Shown here piece by piece: positions 7,607 through 13,452 of a stretch of 16,212 bases of DNA. The notes below the pieces were generated by a model. It was given only the letters and a program-made list of their open reading frames with translations, had not been told where the DNA came from and made no database searches. The stretch comes from Bacteroidota bacterium (GTDB lineage: Bacteria; Bacteroidota; Ignavibacteria; Ignavibacteriales; Ignavibacteriaceae), in contig JAJYOQ010000036.1 in assembly GCA_021796135.1 (NCBI GenBank), positions 1 through 16,212 on the forward strand, given 5' to 3'. The number at the start of each line of letters is the position of its first letter. Position 1 is the first letter of the stretch. The position numbers and the translations under genes are program-made.

Positions 7607-9106
7607 ATGGAAAAGCGATTGAAATATATTGAGATAAAAAACCTTCAGACCGTTTCATTGCACGATATACCTGTGTTACAAATGGAGGAATTAAGAACTG
7701 AATTAATTTTTAATATTAAAAGCGGAAAAAGGTTAGTCCAATTTTTTGGTAATAAAATTAATGAAGAAGTCATTCTCTATGTAATTATAGCTGATGACAT
7801 TGCATCAAAATTATTGATTACTTCGACAATATTTAAGTCAGAAAACTCCTATAACTCTATCACAACAGAAATTCCTTCGGCACATTTATTTGAAAGGGAA
7901 TTTTTTGAACAATACGGAATAAAGCCGGAAGGTCATCCATGGCTCAAGCCCGTCAGAAAAGGAATCGCCGGAATTAACAGTGCCGAACAGCAATATGATT
8001 TTTTTAGTATTACAGGAGAAGATGTTCACGAGGTTGGAGTAGGTCCAATCCATGCAGGGATAATTGAGCCGGGTCATTTTAGATTTTCCTGTCACGGAGA
8101 AAAAATTTATCATTTGGAAATTAAACTCGGATTTCAGCATCGGGGCATTGAAGATTTGTTTATTAAAAATAATACTCGTCCCATTTATCTTCAAAAGCTA
8201 TCCGAATCGATAGCCGGAGATACAGTGATAGGTCATGCAGGTACATTTATACGGGCTATAGAATCATTAAGCAGCGTTTCGATTTCAAAACGAGCTAAGT
8301 CAATTCGCACGATTGCACTTGAACTAGAAAGAGTTGCCATACACCTCGGGGATTTATCAGCGCTTTCGAATGATATAGGATATTTAACCGGCAATTCTGT
8401 ATTCGGCGCTTTGCGCACAAAAATTATTAATACGACGATGTCTATTTGCGGAAATAGATTCGGTAGAAATTTAATTACAATGGGCGGAGTTAATTTTGAT
8501 TTATCGGTTGATCTGACCGGGAAAATAATATCAACGATTAATCAATTGACAGACGAAGTTACACTTGCATCGGAGGTATTATTCTCATCTTCATCTGTTA
8601 TTTCAAGATTTGAAAAAACCGGAACAATTAAAAAAGAAACCGCTCTTGAAATCGGAATGGTAGGTCCGGCTGCAAGAGCATGCGGAATGGCGATAGATGT
8701 GCGTTCCGATCATCCATTCGGAGTTTACGAAAATTTTCCCGTGCACAAATTAACATTAAATACAGGAGATGTTTTTGCACGTGCATATATCCGTTTTATT
8801 GAAATTCAGCAATCAATAAAAATAATTCTGGAACTATTAAATAATTTACCAAACGGGGAGATAAAAAATACAAAATCTTCTATTGAGCCGGATACTCTTG
8901 TTGTTTCATTAACAGAAGGATGGCGGGGAGAAATAGCACATGTAGTAATTTCGGATAAAAACGGAAAAATCAGCCGGGTTAAGATTAAAGATCCCTCGTT
9001 TAATAATTGGTTTGCTTTATCTCTTGCAGTCAGAAACGAAGGAATATCGGATTTTCCTCTATGCAATAAAAGTTTTAATCTTTCATATAGCGGTTTCGAC
9101 TTATAG
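7607..9106 (+). CDS. hyfG: HyfG-like large subunit (NuoC-NuoD fusion) lacking all Ni-Fe cysteine ligands
   Basis: A 499-residue fused NuoC/NuoD-type protein. The ATG at 7607 is chosen over one at 7547, which would run 59 bases into the previous gene. Residues 1-130 are NuoC-like, with the F-E-R-E-F-F-E-Q-Y-G-I ... G-H-P-W-L-K-P-V-R motif. Residues 140-499 are NuoD/HyfG-like (V-G-P-I-H-A-G-I-I-E-P-G-H-F; L-G-F-Q-H-R-G-I-E). In catalytic HyfG/HycE proteins two C-x2-C pairs hold Ni and Fe. Here the first (V-C-G-I-C-G) reads I-A-G-D-T-V, giving A203 and T206. The second (D-P-C-F-S-C) reads N-L-S-Y-S-G, giving S493 and G496. The scaffold around both sites, including D-P-S-F-N-N-W and D-F-P-L, is intact, so this is a clean loss of the metal site and not decay. 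The protein fits the energy-converting hydrogenase-related (Ehr) class. No hydrogenase maturation gene is present in the window, and no C-terminal processing tail is present in the protein. Confidence 0.93.
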   Translation: MEKRLKYIEIKNLQTVSLHDIPVLQMEELRTELIFNIKSGKRLVQFFGNKINEEVILYVIIADDIASKLLITSTIFKSENSYNSITTEIPSAHLFEREFFEQYGIKPEGHPWLKPVRKGIAGINSAEQQYDFFSITGEDVHEVGVGPIHAGIIEPGHFRFSCHGEKIYHLEIKLGFQHRGIEDLFIKNNTRPIYLQKLSESIAGDTVIGHAGTFIRAIESLSSVSISKRAKSIRTIALELERVAIHLGDLSALSNDIGYLTGNSVFGALRTKIINTTMSICGNRFGRNLITMGGVNFDLSVDLTGKIISTINQLTDEVTLASEVLFSSSSVISRFEKTGTIKKETALEIGMVGPAARACGMAIDVRSDHPFGVYENFPVHKLTLNTGDVFARAYIRFIEIQQSIKIILELLNNLPNGEIKNTKSSIEPDTLVVSLTEGWRGEIAHVVISDKNGKISRVKIKDPSFNNWFALSLAVRNEGISDFPLCNKSFNLSYSGFDL

Positions 9107-9115
9107 AATTTAATA

Positions 9116-9118
9116 AGG
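9116..9118 (+). promoter_or_regulatory. ribosome binding site of the ferredoxin-HyfI gene
   Basis: AAGG/AGG at 9115-9118 lies six bases before the ATG at 9125. This is the only gene of the Ehr operon separated from its neighbour by a real gap (18 bases), so it does not depend on stop/start overlap and carries its own Shine-Dalgarno sequence. Confidence 0.55.
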
Positions 9119-9124
9119 TAAAAG

Positions 9125-9886
9125 ATGTTCGATTTATTAAAGTTACGAAAAAGACATGGATATCAGGCAATACCGGATATTAGAGCAGCTTCCCCTGTTC
9201 CAACACATCCAGGTTTCCCGGTTTTAGATGCAACAAAATGCACAGAGGACTGCATTCCCTGCAAAGATATTTGTCCAACCGGTGCAATTAAAGTTGACCC
9301 ACTTTCCATAGACCTTGGTAAATGTATTTTTTGCGGAGAATGTGAACGAGTTTGCAAAAACGGCGCAATTAAATTTTCCAATGAATATAAATTAGGAAGC
9401 ACAGAAAGAGAGCGCTTAATTATTTCTTCAGGTATGGCATTTGAGAATTTTAAACAAACCGCTATTGAATCAAAAAAGGAAATACATAAATTATTCGGTC
9501 GTTCTTTAAAGCTAAGGCAAGTTTCAGCTGGAGGCTGTAATGGTTGTGAGATGGAATTAGCCGCTTGCAGCAACGTAAATTTTGATATGGGAAGATACGG
9601 AATTGATTTTGTTGCTTCGCCCCGACATGCAGATGGTATTGTAATAACAGGAGCAATTTCAAAAAATATGGTACCTGCTTTAATGGATGCATATAAAAGC
9701 ATCAGCGAGCCAAAAATAGTAATTGCAGTAGGGGCTTGTGCAATAAGCGGAGGAGTTTTCGCAGAGTCAGAAGAGCTTAACCGCAGTATTTTCGATAAAA
9801 TTAAAGTTGATTTGTTTATTCCCGGCTGTCCGCCTCATCCATTGGTATTTATAAATTCTTTAATTGATTTTCTAGGCAGGAAATAA
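9125..9886 (+). CDS. hyfI: ferredoxin-HyfI (NuoB-like) fusion, small Fe-S subunit of the Ehr complex
   Basis: A 253-residue protein joining two modules. Residues 30-85 are a two-cluster ferredoxin domain: C39-x3-C43-x2-C46-x3-C50-P and C67-x2-C70-x2-C73-x3-C77. The first motif has three residues between its first two cysteines where the usual pattern has two. Residues 125-253 are the NuoB/HyfI fold with the N2-type cluster ligands C138 and C141 (G-G-C-N-G-C-E), C205 (V-G-A-C-A-I-S-G-G) and C235 (P-G-C-P-P-H-P). In E. coli these modules are separate proteins (HyfH and HyfI). The fusion should form a complete electron wire from a soluble donor to the site beside the HyfG-like subunit. It is the last gene of the operon, and the next gene converges on it only 10 bases downstream, with no hairpin terminator between them. 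Confidence 0.92.
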   Translation: MFDLLKLRKRHGYQAIPDIRAASPVPTHPGFPVLDATKCTEDCIPCKDICPTGAIKVDPLSIDLGKCIFCGECERVCKNGAIKFSNEYKLGSTERERLIISSGMAFENFKQTAIESKKEIHKLFGRSLKLRQVSAGGCNGCEMELAACSNVNFDMGRYGIDFVASPRHADGIVITGAISKNMVPALMDAYKSISEPKIVIAVGACAISGGVFAESEELNRSIFDKIKVDLFIPGCPPHPLVFINSLIDFLGRK

Positions 9887-9896
9887 GTTTAAGTGA

Positions 9897-10472
9897 TTAA
9901 TTTGTAAATCTCAATTTTACTTTTGGGCTATTCTTTTCATTGTACAGAATAAAGAAAGTGCCTATTAAAATTTCAAATGCAGAAGTAATGTAAAAGTAAA
10001 ATAAACCAAATCTTAAGTCGATAAGTGTTCCAAAGAATTTAAAAATTATGGAAAGTATGTAGAAGTCAAGTATTATATAAAAAAGATTAATGTGCCTATT
10101 ATCGTTAATATCTAATAGAGTTACCCTTAATAGAAATATCAATATTACTAGATGTTCTAAAATAATAATCATAATTACTTCCCGAATACCAAGAGAAAAT
10201 GATAGCCATGTAGTAATAATTGTAATAAGTATTAAATAACCCATGTATTTTTGCAGTTTGCTGAAACTTAATAATGATATTATCAAAAGTAAATTACCTA
10301 TTGAATAGAATTCTATCGGATTTAAATGAATAAACAAGTGAATTAATTCCAACAAAGGATCTAACAAAGCTAATATCAAAAAATAAAAAAAGAATTTCCC
10401 CTTAAATTGGCGAATTGGGGGAAATAGCCAAACTATTATAGATAAAGTTGCAATCAATCTTGGGAGCATCAT
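9897..10472 (-). CDS. hypothetical seven-helix membrane protein
   Basis: A 191-residue protein with about seven hydrophobic segments (near residues 4-18, 27-48, 56-71, 78-95, 98-119, 128-148 and 155-177), short loops and a basic C-terminal tail (K-V-K-L-R-F-T-N). It has no known catalytic motif. The layout resembles the stand-alone membrane input domain of some sensors, but no signalling domain is attached. Two ATGs lie at the start (10472 and 10469). A weak GGTGA overlapping the previous stop serves both. It starts 3 bases after the small secreted protein gene, so the two are clearly co-transcribed. Its 3' end meets the Ehr operon's end. No function can be assigned. Confidence 0.75.
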   Translation of the reverse strand: MMLPRLIATLSIIVWLFPPIRQFKGKFFFYFLILALLDPLLELIHLFIHLNPIEFYSIGNLLLIISLLSFSKLQKYMGYLILITIITTWLSFSLGIREVIMIIILEHLVILIFLLRVTLLDINDNRHINLFYIILDFYILSIIFKFFGTLIDLRFGLFYFYITSAFEILIGTFFILYNEKNSPKVKLRFTN

Positions 10473-10475
10473 ATT

Positions 10476-10922
10476 TCACCGGGGGACACAGAATGGAGGG
10501 CAAAATTGCGATTCTTCCAACGTAGTATCGCTATTAGTTATAGTTAGGACATTTTGCCTATTTTCTACAAATGTCACGGCATTCGATCCTTTTGTTAAAA
10601 GTTCTTGAACCATTGAAACACTGAATACATGAAAAACCTCTTCATTGGTAACAGTCATATTAACCGGAGAAAGTGGTTTCCTGATATTATCTAATATAAC
10701 AAGATTTCCGTTAATTATCGAAAACATAATATAGTTTGAAGTTTGTAAAAGCATGGTCTGCAAATCTGAACTATTTATACTGACAGAGGTAATTACTTGC
10801 CCATATAAATTATTCGCATCGCTTTTAGAATATAATTTTCCAACAGTCTGAGCATTTTGATTAAAAGTTATCAGCGTAATTAAAAGTAGTAAAAAAATAA
10901 GCGATAAATTTTGCGTTTTCAT
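10476..10922 (-). CDS. hypothetical small exported protein with C-terminal CPPFC motif
   Basis: A 148-residue protein with a clear signal peptide (M-K-T-Q-N, a leucine-rich core, then N-Q-N-A-Q, cleavage likely after A24). The mature part has Ser/Thr/Asn-rich beta-type sequence and ends in Q-F-C-P-P-F-C-V-P-R, with C141 and C145 as its only cysteines. These could form a disulfide or bind a metal. AAGGAAG precedes the ATG at good spacing. It is followed after 3 bases by the seven-helix protein gene and preceded by the response regulator gene at 84 bases. No family is recognised. Confidence 0.75.
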   Translation of the reverse strand: MKTQNLSLIFLLLLITLITFNQNAQTVGKLYSKSDANNLYGQVITSVSINSSDLQTMLLQTSNYIMFSIINGNLVILDNIRKPLSPVNMTVTNEEVFHVFSVSMVQELLTKGSNAVTFVENRQNVLTITNSDTTLEESQFCPPFCVPR

Positions 10923-10956
10923 ATTTCTTCCTTGTTCTATAATTATTGTTATTGTT

Positions 10957-10980
10957 AAAATCTAAGCCGATTTGACTTAG
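10957..10980 (-). terminator. weak hairpin after the two-component genes
   Basis: On the - strand RNA, CTAAGTC and GGCTTAG (10980-10974 and 10968-10962) pair over seven positions with one G-U wobble and a five-base loop, followed by ATTTT. It sits between the response regulator stop (11007) and the secreted protein gene. It could partly end the two-component transcript. The stem is too weak to say it separates the two gene pairs. Confidence 0.35.
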
Positions 10981-11006
10981 TTTAATTTCTGTTGTTTCAA
11001 TTCGAG

Positions 11007-11681
11007 TTAACCTTCAATTCTTGTATTGAATTCAATAGCATATTTAAGCAACTCAGATAATGATTCTAGATTCAGTTTGTCTGCCATATGCTTTCTATGA
11101 GTATCAACCGTTTTGATACTTATAAATAATTTTTCTGCAATGTCAGCACTGGTATTTCCTTTACCGATTAATTTTAATATTTCTATTTCTCTTCTTGTAA
11201 AATTGAACTTTGATTTATCGGAATTAGTTTTAAATATAGAATCAAATTTGAAAAATATTTCACTTAATTGTTCATCATTTAATTCTTTACCAAAATATTG
11301 ATGACCAGCAAAGATATGCCTAATGGCATATACAAGCTCTTCTTCCATTATATTTTTATTAACTAAACCCATTCCCCCGGATAATAGGCATGAATAAATA
11401 AATTCCTCGGAATCATACATAGACAAAAACAATATTTTTGCTTTACTATCTTTTATTCTAATTTTTTTGGCTGCATCAATTCCGGAGAGCACCGGCATTG
11501 AGATGTCAACTAAGGCAATATCCGGTCTATTTTCAAAATATTTTTCAAAAAGTTCTTCTCCATTTTCGGCTTCATTTATAATTAGAATATCAGAATAATC
11601 CGATAACATTTTGATGATTCCCGCTCTAAATAGTTTATGATCATCAGCAATCAGAATATTAATTAAATTAGAATCGTTCAT
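11007..11681 (-). CDS. NarL/FixJ-type response regulator
   Basis: A 224-residue response regulator. The receiver domain (about 6-125) has the acidic pair D13-D14, the phosphorylated aspartate D59 in L-V-D-I-S-M-P, S87 as the switch Ser/Thr position, and the conserved lysine K109. The LuxR/GerE-type DNA-binding domain (about 159-222) has F-T-R-R-E-I-E-I-L-K-L-I-G-K-G, then A-E-K-L-F-I-S-I-K-T-V-D-T-H-R-K-H. Its start overlaps the kinase stop by four bases (ATGA at 11681-11678), so it is the kinase's cognate partner. Likely targets are the inverted repeats upstream of this operon and possibly the neighbouring genes, but that is inference. Confidence 0.94.
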   Translation of the reverse strand: MNDSNLINILIADDHKLFRAGIIKMLSDYSDILIINEAENGEELFEKYFENRPDIALVDISMPVLSGIDAAKKIRIKDSKAKILFLSMYDSEEFIYSCLLSGGMGLVNKNIMEEELVYAIRHIFAGHQYFGKELNDEQLSEIFFKFDSIFKTNSDKSKFNFTRREIEILKLIGKGNTSADIAEKLFISIKTVDTHRKHMADKLNLESLSELLKYAIEFNTRIEG

Positions 11682-12826
11682 TTTATTTCTTTTATTGGAA
11701 TATTAATATTTAAATAAGTTCCTTTATTATTATTTTGTCCGATCTTAAAGGTACCGCCAAAGCTTTTTACTCTTTCCTGAATATTCAATAACCCGAATCC
11801 ATTATGTCCTTTATTGTTATTTGATATGCCTATCCCATCATCCGAGATATTTATTTTTATTTTCCCATCCGAATCATCTAGCTGAACCATAAATGTACTA
11901 GCATTTGAATGCTTTATAATATTGTTTAATGCCTCTTGAATGATTCTATAAATAGATAATTCCAACTTTTTGTCTAACCTTTGTTCAAATCCTAAAATAT
12001 TTAAGCTGCCTTGGAATGTACTTTCTTCAGAAATCTTTTTAATTAAAGAAGCTAATGTCGGACCTAGTCCCATTTCCTCCAGAATTGAGGGTTTAAGACC
12101 ATATATTATGTTTTTTAATTCAGAAATAGTACTATCGAATAAGTCTAACGAATTTTGAAAACCATTATTCATTTCAGGTTCAAGAGATTTTTTTTTATTA
12201 TAGTTAATAAAGTTCATTCTCAATAACAAAAGATTTTGTCCGATTCCATCATGTAATTCCCTGGCAATACGCTGACGTTCTTCCTCAATTAAGTTTTGTA
12301 AATTAATTGACAAACCTATAAGCTTATTCTCATATTCAACCTTATCGGTAATATCATGAAAATAAGCTTGTGCAATTTGAAGTGAAGATATTCCCCTAAA
12401 TAATACAGAATAATACTTGTAATTATTTATAAAAATAAGGTTTTCTGATTTGTTTTGATTTATATATTCTTTAACAGAAAAATTGATATCAGGTATTATT
12501 TCAGAAATATGTTTTCCTTCCAGCACATTTTCCTTAATCAATTGTTTAGCTGAGCCATTAGAAAATATAATCTTCCCATTATAATCGGTTCTAATTACCG
12601 GATCCGGATCCAGCTCTGCAAACAGAGCCATAAGTCTAGAATTTTTAAGTTCTAATGCATGTGTTTCAAGTAAATATTTTTTCCGGAGTGGAAATATGAT
12701 GTAATTGAAGATTAGAATTAAGAGAATAAAAAGTATAACTATGAAAAGAATAGAATAATAGATAGGATCATCGGGTCTGGCTAATAAATGTAAATATTCA
12801 TGAAGTTCTTTAGATAAACCATTCAT
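11678..12826 (-). CDS. PAS-containing HisKA_3 sensor histidine kinase
   Basis: A 382-residue kinase of the NarX/DegS/LiaS type. It has one membrane helix (about 22-46), a PAS domain (about 63-162, with L-D-P-D-P-V-I-R-T-D-Y-N-G-K-I-I-F-S-N and ending A-Y-F-H-D-I-T), and then the HisKA_3 dimerisation helix with the phosphorylated H192 in R-I-A-R-E-L-H-D-G-I-G-Q. The ATPase domain shows the N-box E-A-L-N-N-I-I-K-H-S-N-A (298-309), G1 D-D-G-I-G (329-333) and G2 G-F-G-L-L-N (343-348). With only about 20 residues before the helix there is no periplasmic sensor, so sensing is probably by the cytoplasmic PAS domain or a membrane partner. No haem or flavin ligand in the PAS domain is evident. It lies 15 bases after the 84-residue gene. 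Confidence 0.93.
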   Translation of the reverse strand: MNGLSKELHEYLHLLARPDDPIYYSILFIVILFILLILIFNYIIFPLRKKYLLETHALELKNSRLMALFAELDPDPVIRTDYNGKIIFSNGSAKQLIKENVLEGKHISEIIPDINFSVKEYINQNKSENLIFINNYKYYSVLFRGISSLQIAQAYFHDITDKVEYENKLIGLSINLQNLIEEERQRIARELHDGIGQNLLLLRMNFINYNKKKSLEPEMNNGFQNSLDLFDSTISELKNIIYGLKPSILEEMGLGPTLASLIKKISEESTFQGSLNILGFEQRLDKKLELSIYRIIQEALNNIIKHSNASTFMVQLDDSDGKIKINISDDGIGISNNNKGHNGFGLLNIQERVKSFGGTFKIGQNNNKGTYLNINIPIKEIK

Positions 12827-12841
12827 TTTTATAATTCAATT

Positions 12842-13096
12842 TTATGGCTGCTTTGTAAAAAAGGAGAGTAAGTTTTTAGATAATTCAATTATATATTTCT
12901 TTGTTAAAAATGTTTTCTCAGAATTTAGATTTGTTTGATCTATCGCATCATAGACTATGACATCATTGATTTCGGGGAATTTTTCCTGAATTTTTTTTGC
13001 AAGATAATATTTATTCTGGTATTCATTAAGATTTGAATAGTCAAAATCATTCAAACCCTCCAGGTATTTCTGCAATATTATTAAATTTATTTCCAT
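12842..13096 (-). CDS. hypothetical 84-residue protein, first gene of the signalling operon
   Basis: A small, soluble, charged protein (rich in Asn, Lys, Glu and Tyr) with no signal peptide or membrane segment and probably mostly helical. No family is recognised. It lies directly upstream of the histidine kinase (15-base gap, same strand), so it probably belongs to the same transcript and may modulate the kinase. There is no Shine-Dalgarno sequence. Instead the start codon lies within a perfect 12-bp palindrome just downstream of a TATATTTG promoter-like element. Confidence 0.6.
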   Translation of the reverse strand: MEINLIILQKYLEGLNDFDYSNLNEYQNKYYLAKKIQEKFPEINDVIVYDAIDQTNLNSEKTFLTKKYIIELSKNLLSFFTKQP

Positions 13097-13120
13097 TTGA
13101 TTTTAATTTTAAAATCAAAT
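13095..13120. promoter_or_regulatory. perfect 12-bp palindrome over the start of the signalling operon
   Basis: ATTTGATTTTAA (13095-13106) and TTAAAATCAAAT (13109-13120) are exact inverted copies separated by TT. The element covers two bases of the 84-residue gene's start codon and touches the candidate -7 element. It could be an operator bound by the response regulator or, if transcribed, a hairpin that hides the start codon. The stem has only two G-C pairs. Confidence 0.5.
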
Positions 13121-13123
13121 ATA
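13116..13123 (-). promoter_or_regulatory. candidate Bacteroidetes-type -7 element for the signalling operon
   Basis: Read on the - strand, TATATTTG matches the TAnnTTTG consensus exactly. It ends 19 bases before the ATG of the 84-residue gene, giving a leader of roughly 12-14 bases. No clear -33 TTG is visible, which could fit a promoter that needs an activator bound at the inverted repeat just upstream. Confidence 0.35.
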
Positions 13124-13151
13124 ACTTATAATAATGACCATGTACATCAGG

Positions 13152-13195
13152 AATTTTACTGATTTTTTCATTTAAATATCAGTAAAATTACTGAT
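13152..13195. promoter_or_regulatory. 12-bp inverted repeat with a third half-site (ACTGAT)
   Basis: AATTTTACTGAT (13152-13163) and ATCAGTAAAATT (13178-13189) are perfect inverted copies 14 bases apart. The core ACTGAT then appears a third time at 13190-13195. The half-site centres are roughly two helical turns apart, as expected for a dimeric regulator. The site lies about 30 bases upstream of the proposed - strand promoter, a position suited to activation by a LuxR-type regulator. Confidence 0.5.
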
Positions 13196-13329
13196 TTACT
13201 CTGACAAAAATTACAATTAAATTACAATATGGTTAACTACTAAAATTATTTTAGTTTATAGAGTGATGTTAGTTTGAATAGCGCTTATTTAAATAATTGT
13301 ATTAAATTTTCAAAAATAGGAACTTTTAT
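13190..13329. other. AT-rich remainder of the divergent intergenic region
   Basis: Between the inverted repeat and the possible small ORF, the sequence is AT-rich with scattered promoter-like pieces (for example TTAGTTTG at 13270-13277, one base away from the TAnnTTTG pattern). It shows no hairpin, tRNA or convincing ORF. The + strand promoter for the lipoprotein gene probably lies here. Confidence 0.3.
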
Positions 13330-13452
13330 ATGTGTCAAATCAATTATTTCATTCATAATTACAAAACTTTCAATTTACCGACTTATAAGGAAGTGTTTTT
13401 TGATAATTTAATCAAAGCGTTCCTTTTTTCAAGATTAGCGAATGTGATATGA
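13330..13452 (+). CDS. possible 40-codon ORF overlapping the lipoprotein start
   Basis: An ATG at 13330 preceded by AGGAA (13318-13322) opens a 40-codon frame beginning M-C-Q-I-N-Y-F and ending R-L-A-N-V-I. Its TGA at 13450-13452 overlaps the lipoprotein's ATG at 13449 as ATGA. The lipoprotein gene has no Shine-Dalgarno sequence of its own, so translation through this small ORF could load its ribosomes. Against this, no family is recognised, such ORFs arise by chance in AT-rich DNA, and a long hairpin lies inside it. It may be a leader, a real small gene or nothing. Confidence 0.3.
   Translation: MCQINYFIHNYKTFNLPTYKEVFFDNLIKAFLFSRLANVI
13387..13429 (+). promoter_or_regulatory. long hairpin in the lipoprotein leader
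   Basis: AAGGAA (13387-13392) pairs with TTCCTT (13420-13425), and within it TTTGAT (13399-13404) pairs with ATCAAA (13411-13416) around a six-base loop. A run of T follows to 13429. The form is terminator-like, but it is 20 bases before a start codon with no gene ending ahead of it. It could therefore be an attenuator or leader structure for the lipoprotein gene. Confidence 0.35.

Noticed and set aside
9163..9702. Long antisense frame (179 codons) opposite the ferredoxin-HyfI gene
   Set aside because: It is a mirror of a strongly conserved gene, and its translation shows no domain or signal.
2617..9886. Active hydrogenase-4 or formate hydrogenlyase
   Set aside because: All four Ni-Fe ligands of the large subunit are replaced, and no hyp maturation gene, processing protease or formate dehydrogenase is in the window.
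2617..9886. Respiratory complex I (nuo operon)
   Set aside because: Gene order, the HyfB C-terminal extension, HyfE and the HyfC acidic loop place it on the hydrogenase side. NuoE/F/G and NuoA/J are absent.
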